This document shows, piece by piece, positions 59,520 to 64,000 of a DNA stretch of 64,000 nucleotides. The notes beneath the pieces were generated by a model that saw only the letters and a program-made list of their open reading frames with translations, searched no databases and was not told where the DNA came from. A program made the position numbers and the translations under genes. Within the stretch, counting starts at the first letter, position 1. Every line of letters starts with the position of its first letter. Source of the stretch: Chenopodium formosanum (taxonomy: Eukaryota; Streptophyta; Magnoliopsida; Caryophyllales; Amaranthaceae); assembly GCA_024500155.1 (NCBI GenBank), contig CM044876.1, positions 14,942,001 through 15,006,000 on the forward strand. Direction: 5' to 3'.

Positions 59520-60733
59520 TGTAGGGAATATTTCAAGCATTATGATCCCAAACTTGAACCCCACTGTGATCATACACTAAAGTACGGTGGCATTCCAAAG
59601 GGAAAGAAAAGAGAGCAAAAGAGTCGCCAACAAGTTTTAGGAACTTGTAAACCCAAAAGACAATCCAAAAGGACCATCAACTACTCCATAAGGTCTTGAA
59701 CCAAACAGGGTCCGGGGATGAGGGTACGAATCCAATCTACAAAAGAAAGGACCCGCCCTATAAAATAGGCCTCTACTTTGTTCTGCTCGTATTCATGTGC
59801 GCTTTTCGAATAACATACAAACATTATATTGAACCTACCCTGTTTATCTATGTTGGTTGAATATTAATGCACAAATAAAGCTATTATTTGCGATCACTTG
59901 TGTTAAAATCACATTAGCCTAAACAAAATTAATAATTATCTTATTAAGCGTGATTTCAAGTACAAATTCCCTTTAACAATCATAAAAGGTGTGATCAAGC
60001 AATAACAATAAATATATCAAGCAACATAATAATAAACAATAATACTAATAATAATATTCATAATAATATAACGATAATAATAGTCAAAATCATGTTAAGG
60101 CATAATAAAACTTAAATAATAGCAAGATCCTAGGCATGATACTAACAATATTAATAACAAATCCTAGCATGTCACTAAACAATAAAGATCAAAGCTTTAT
60201 ATCTAACATGGTATTAACATGACAACATGATATTAGAAATAAGTAAAGGCACCCTAAACATGATACTAGAAAGCATAAAATAACATCCTAACATGATACT
60301 AGGAATTAAATACATCCTAACATGACACTAGGAATCATAAAACAATAATAAGCATGCTTTCTACATTGTTAATAAAATAGGGAGTAAGCTAATCTACTTA
60401 CTTTGAAGCCTCGTACCTCTTCCTTTCACGTCTAGGGCGAAGTCTTGTGAATGCAGAATATTGTGTGTAAAAAGCTAGTTTAGAAAGAGAGGGAGAAAGA
60501 AAGCATATATTGCTTAGAGAGAGAATAGAGAGAACTAAGGAAGAATTGATGAGAATTGATGATTCTGAAAACAGGGATTCGGACCCTATTTATAATGAAA
60601 ATAGTCCGGAAAAATATAGAATTTGATAAGGAATAAAACTACACGCTGTCGCTAGGAATCGACTCTGTCGCGACGCGATAATGTCTGTCGCGAGGCGACA
60701 AGGTCTGTCGCGCGGCGACAGACTTGTCGTTTG
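59520..60733 (-). mobile_element. truncated LTR of the same large LTR family
   Basis: It starts TGTAGGGAATATTTC like the solo LTR at 38935 and follows it closely for about 1.2 kb, including the minus-strand TATA box (CATTATAAATAGGG, about 60585-60598). Similarity stops within the GC-rich hairpin cluster at TGTCGTTTGG (60725-60733), so the far (U3) side is missing. Confidence 0.8.
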
Positions 60734-60734
60734 G

Positions 60735-60811
60735 CAAAGTATCGATAGGGACGGAGAATGATTCAAAACGAGAGCCAAAGTATCGATAGGGACGGAGAAT
60801 GATTCAAAACG
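60735..60811. repeat. tandem 41-bp duplication
   Basis: CAAAGTATCGATAGGGACGG and the next 16 bases occur twice, 41 bp apart, exactly where the LTR homology ends. Confidence 0.85.
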
Positions 60812-60954
60812 TTCTGCAATTCCGAATCACTCTTATAACGCCGATACCTGTAAAACAATCATTAGTTAAACAGGTAAAAGAGTTAAGAAACGCGTATCTT
60901 GCACCGTCGAGCACACGTCTCTGAGCGTAACCGTTTTGCTGTTGCTTTTGTTGT

Positions 60955-61775
60955 TGTTTGTGACAACTTCCACAGTGCCTCGTGAACGCCATCGTTGAAG
61001 ATAACCATATGTCGTCGTCCTCAATATTCTTGGTGACAATCCTCCACAGTATTTCGGGAACATCGTCGAAAATAACTGTATGTCGTCATCTTCAGGGTTG
61101 TGGCAGTATGTCGCCACGGCAGGGCGTCGCCGCTATAGACAATCTCTTCTTTACCTTGAGGGACCGTCGAAGGTGACCTTATCTCGCCATCTTCAGAATT
61201 TGTGACAACTCTCCACATCCTAGGGAACGCTGTCTATCATTGCTGCTACATCTCGAGCTTTTCCTTGAATCATGGTGACAACCTTCCCAATCATAGCGAA
61301 TGTCGTCGAAGACCGCCTCATCACGAACCGCTCTTCTCAAATATAGGTGACAACTTCCACAATCTTAGTGAATGTCGTCGAAGACCGCCTCATCACGAAC
61401 CGCTCTTCTCAAATATAGGTGACAACTTCCACAATCTTAGTGAATGTCGTCGAAGACCGAGCATCTCGTGCTATCTTCTCAAATCTTGATGACAACTTCC
61501 ACAATCTTAGCGAAGGTCGTCGAAGATCGCCCATCTCGTGCTATCTTCTCAAATCTTGATGACAACTTCCACAATCTTAGCGAAGGTCGTCGAAGATTGC
61601 CCATCTCGTGCTATCTTCTCAAAATCAAGTGATAACTTCCTCAATCTTAGCGAAAGCTATCAAAGACCGCTTCATCTTGAATCGTTCTTCTCAAATCTAA
61701 TAATAACCTCCCCAATCATAGTGAAAGCTATTGAAGGTCGCTTCATCTCAAACCGCCCTTCCTAAATCCAAGTAA
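60955..61775 (+). repeat. tandem array of about 71-bp units
   Basis: The landmark TGACAACTTCC recurs at about 60960, 61034, 61201, 61274, 61347, 61419, 61489 and 61559, then in worn form at about 61630 and 61700 (steps of 70-74 bp, with one worn unit between 61034 and 61201). Each unit also carries CAATCTTAG, GTCGTCGAAGA and TTCTCAAAT. The step is not a multiple of three throughout, so the array is not coding. It may belong to the untranslated part of the adjacent LTR element. Confidence 0.88.
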
Positions 61776-62044
61776 TAGACTCTTTTTAACCTTAAAGCCT
61801 CATGTTGAAGGCTTCGTCATCTCGAATATTCAAATTTTCTTCCATCCTAGGAAATCATTGTGAACCGTTATTTTGGTGCTTGCGATGAGCCAATGCTTAG
61901 GCGCTTTAAGCTAAGTGAGACGATCTTTTGTCAGGTCGATCACTTAATGCAATCACAATCAAGCTGATTAAATCATGTCAATTTTGCTTAAAGGGGCTAA
62001 CTGGCGTACCAAGGAACCCGAAATTTCTGTAAAAGGTCCGTATA

Positions 62045-62195
62045 ATCCAATATGGGACCACACATTTTGTCGCTGCACTGGCGCATGCCCGAACCTTCTG
62101 TCGCCGCGATATCGTTCTGTCGCCAGGCGACAAACCTTGTCGTTTGGCGACAGATTTCTTTTCATTTCTACTGCTGCTGCTGCTGCTCATTACCT
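62045..62195 (+). repeat. GC-rich hairpin cluster, then (CTG)n
   Basis: CTGTCGCCAGGCGACA and TTGTCGTTTGGCGACAG, close relatives of the words at 40121-40157 and 60661-60733, are followed by a short CTG run (about 62171-62187). It is probably part of another copy of the LTR family. Confidence 0.6.
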
Positions 62196-64000
62196 GGTTT
62201 TCTCTCCAAACTTTCAATTTGGTCGTTTCCTTACAACCAAATTCGCTCAAATCTTTTGCAAATTAAGGTTTTTCATAATTTTGCTCAAACTTCTCTCATC
62301 TTGGAAAAGTTTCATACATCTATATTTGCGGTTTTTCGAAAAAATCCGGGAATATTCTTGCTCGCTGGAATGTACCTGCATCTATATTTTAGACTATAGG
62401 ACTTTGCTAATCTTTTATTATCTTAGGGTTAACCTAAGGCTTAGTGTTGCTTGACTCATTGATTTGACATGACTCGACTCAAAGCTTTTGACACATGTGT
62501 TAGACTCCACTCGATGTGATATGACACAACATGACTCAATGTACATGACTCGTGTGTGATGTGCGACTCGAAAATGCAAAAAAGCAAAAAATTTCCGTCA
62601 TTTTTGTGGAGGGTACCGACTTTCTCCCGAAAAAGAAAGACGAGAAAAAGAATCAAAGTGTTTGATGGTGCATGTTGAATGAGCTTAATCAAGTATATGC
62701 ATTTGATACTATCCCTCAAGGTGCAAGGATTAATTCCTCCTAAACTATCTTAGTTGACTCGATTATGAAAGTATTTAGGTAACTTAGGCACGGAGGCTAA
62801 GTACTTCATACTTTGATACAATGATGATTACAAGTGATGAGTGATGTGTGATTTTGATAAAGCATGCTTCAACGTTATGCTAAGACTTCATGACAAAGGG
62901 TTCCTAATTGGAAGTCTATTTGGTCATGTATCTGTGATGTGTGTGAAAGTGACACTAAAGTTAAGCTGCAAAGGCTAAGTGTGTGGAAAAGTATTATTTG
63001 ATAAGAGTCAAATAATGATGACTCTTAGGCTAGGTAGGCTAATGATGTAAGGATCAAGCCCCCCAAGTCTAGCTCTAAGTGAATAGGGATGAGCATTGGA
63101 GATCCCTTGATATGATCATGGTGTAAGTGTGTGAATGTGAAAATGAATGCATTTTTATTATGGCCGCACCTCAATATGAGGTTGCCTATGTATCCGTTAG
63201 GAATCAGGCCAAACGTAGCTCTAGCCGAACCTCGCACAAGTGTATGTATACCTCAAAAAGGTCTTTTTAAGGGTTGTAACGTGGTTAGGCTAAAAGTTAG
63301 AGAAGAAGGGGGATAAGCCCTAGATAAGTCCCCAAGGTGTGCAACCTTGCTTTTGAATCTTTGTATTTTTATGCTTGAGGTTTCTCTCTTTTGAGCTCTC
63401 TTTTATTTTTTTGTTTGTTCTTCTATTTATTTTGCTTTTGCATTTTTCATATTCGCATTTTTTTTATATGTGTGGGCAATCTCGATCATGCGGTCTATCA
63501 CTCACTTGGCATTCATGTTTCTCAGGCACGGTACCGAGCACTCGATAAGAAACGCAATCTGAGACATGTTCTTGTCAAAGATATTTTTATATCAAAGACA
63601 TTGGAACACTTGCCCTTTTGTACACTTTTATTATTTTTGTATCATTTTTTTTATTTTGAGATCACTCAAGCTTTTCATATTTGGAACTTGCATAAGCTAC
63701 ACACCATCCCATCCCAAGGTTAAGTAGATGTGGGTTGAAAAATAAAAGGTCTATCGTTAGACGAGGCTCAAAGTGGCTCAAAGTGGTTTATAAAAAAAAA
63801 AAGGATTATATATTTAAAGGGTGAAGATGATATGACATGGCTACAAGGGGTGCCTCAAATCATAGATATACCTTGTGCTTAATTCGGCGATTTTTTATTT
63901 TTTTTTTTAATAATGCAATGTAATGATCATATGCAAGAAAATAAAATTCTCATTTTATTAAAAGGAAAAAAGTAAATGAAAGTCCTACAAAGTAAAAACT
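62196..64000. other. unassigned region
   Basis: No supported gene. The AT content is lower than elsewhere, and several repeated words (GACTCGA/TGACTC, 62450-62580) occur. A block at about 63150-63240 (GGCCGCACCTCAATATGAGG, then TTGCCTATGTATCC) resembles sequence I associate with large gypsy-type elements, with low certainty. Confidence 0.35.

Noticed and set aside
60955..61775. CRISPR-like or coding repeat array
   Set aside because: Whole units, not just short repeats between unique spacers, are conserved, and the step of 70-74 bp is not a steady multiple of three.
63391..63723. 110-residue open frame
   Set aside because: Starts in a T-rich tract; no recognisable domain and no homologous partner in the window.

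Overview
This is plant nuclear DNA: AT-rich, intron-bearing and dominated by layered transposable elements. It carries Stowaway MITEs (CTCCCTCCGTCCC ends, TA duplications), a tRNA-derived SINE, Copia and large LTR elements, and a very large Mutator-like element (MULE). The repeat vocabulary (many TACGGAGTA words, this MITE set) suggests a Caryophyllales plant of the spinach/beet type, but that is only an inference. I support one ordinary host gene.

Layout. 1-6.4 kb: AT-rich intergenic DNA with a decayed reverse-transcriptase-type remnant (about 1.5-2.3 kb), an intact 94-bp SINE with perfect 18-bp target duplications (4.8 kb) and a Stowaway MITE (6.0 kb). 6.5-13.0 kb (minus): a four-exon endonuclease/exonuclease/phosphatase-fold (DNase I-like) gene whose reading frame closes exactly at 510 codons plus stop; its 4.7-kb first intron holds another MITE.

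13,610-32,929: the main object of interest, a complete 19,320-bp MULE with a perfect 9-bp target duplication (AAGTAATAT) and palindromic terminal inverted repeats. It carries a FAR1/FHY3-type transposase gene on the plus strand. Inside that gene's three long introns sit four antisense small genes, one with a B3-like DNA-binding fold. Convergent to it is a ten-exon gene joining a plant-mobile-domain-like region to a C48 (Ulp1/SUMO-protease-like) peptidase. Nearly all its non-coding DNA is a degenerate array of a 21-bp unit with core TTCCTGACTAA, always in the same orientation, locally organised into units of about 209 bp. The transposase has a frameshift. The protease gene has five in-frame stops, each one C-to-T change from a sense codon, and a lost splice donor. 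The copy is therefore decayed, while its architecture remains readable.

33-36 kb and 38.7-52.4 kb: several non-autonomous TIR elements whose interiors switch from C-rich to G-rich at the middle. One (38,745-51,015) has been split by a solo LTR, an internal Stowaway-like element and an 8.2-kb Copia element (minus orientation, LTRs about 98% identical, gag open, pol broken). 36.4-38.6, 38.9-40.8, 54.9-56.9 and 59.5-60.7 kb are LTRs of one large LTR-retrotransposon family, two of them clean solo LTRs with 5-bp duplications. 60.9-61.8 kb is a tandem array of about 71 bp units. 62.2-64.0 kb shows nothing I can assign.
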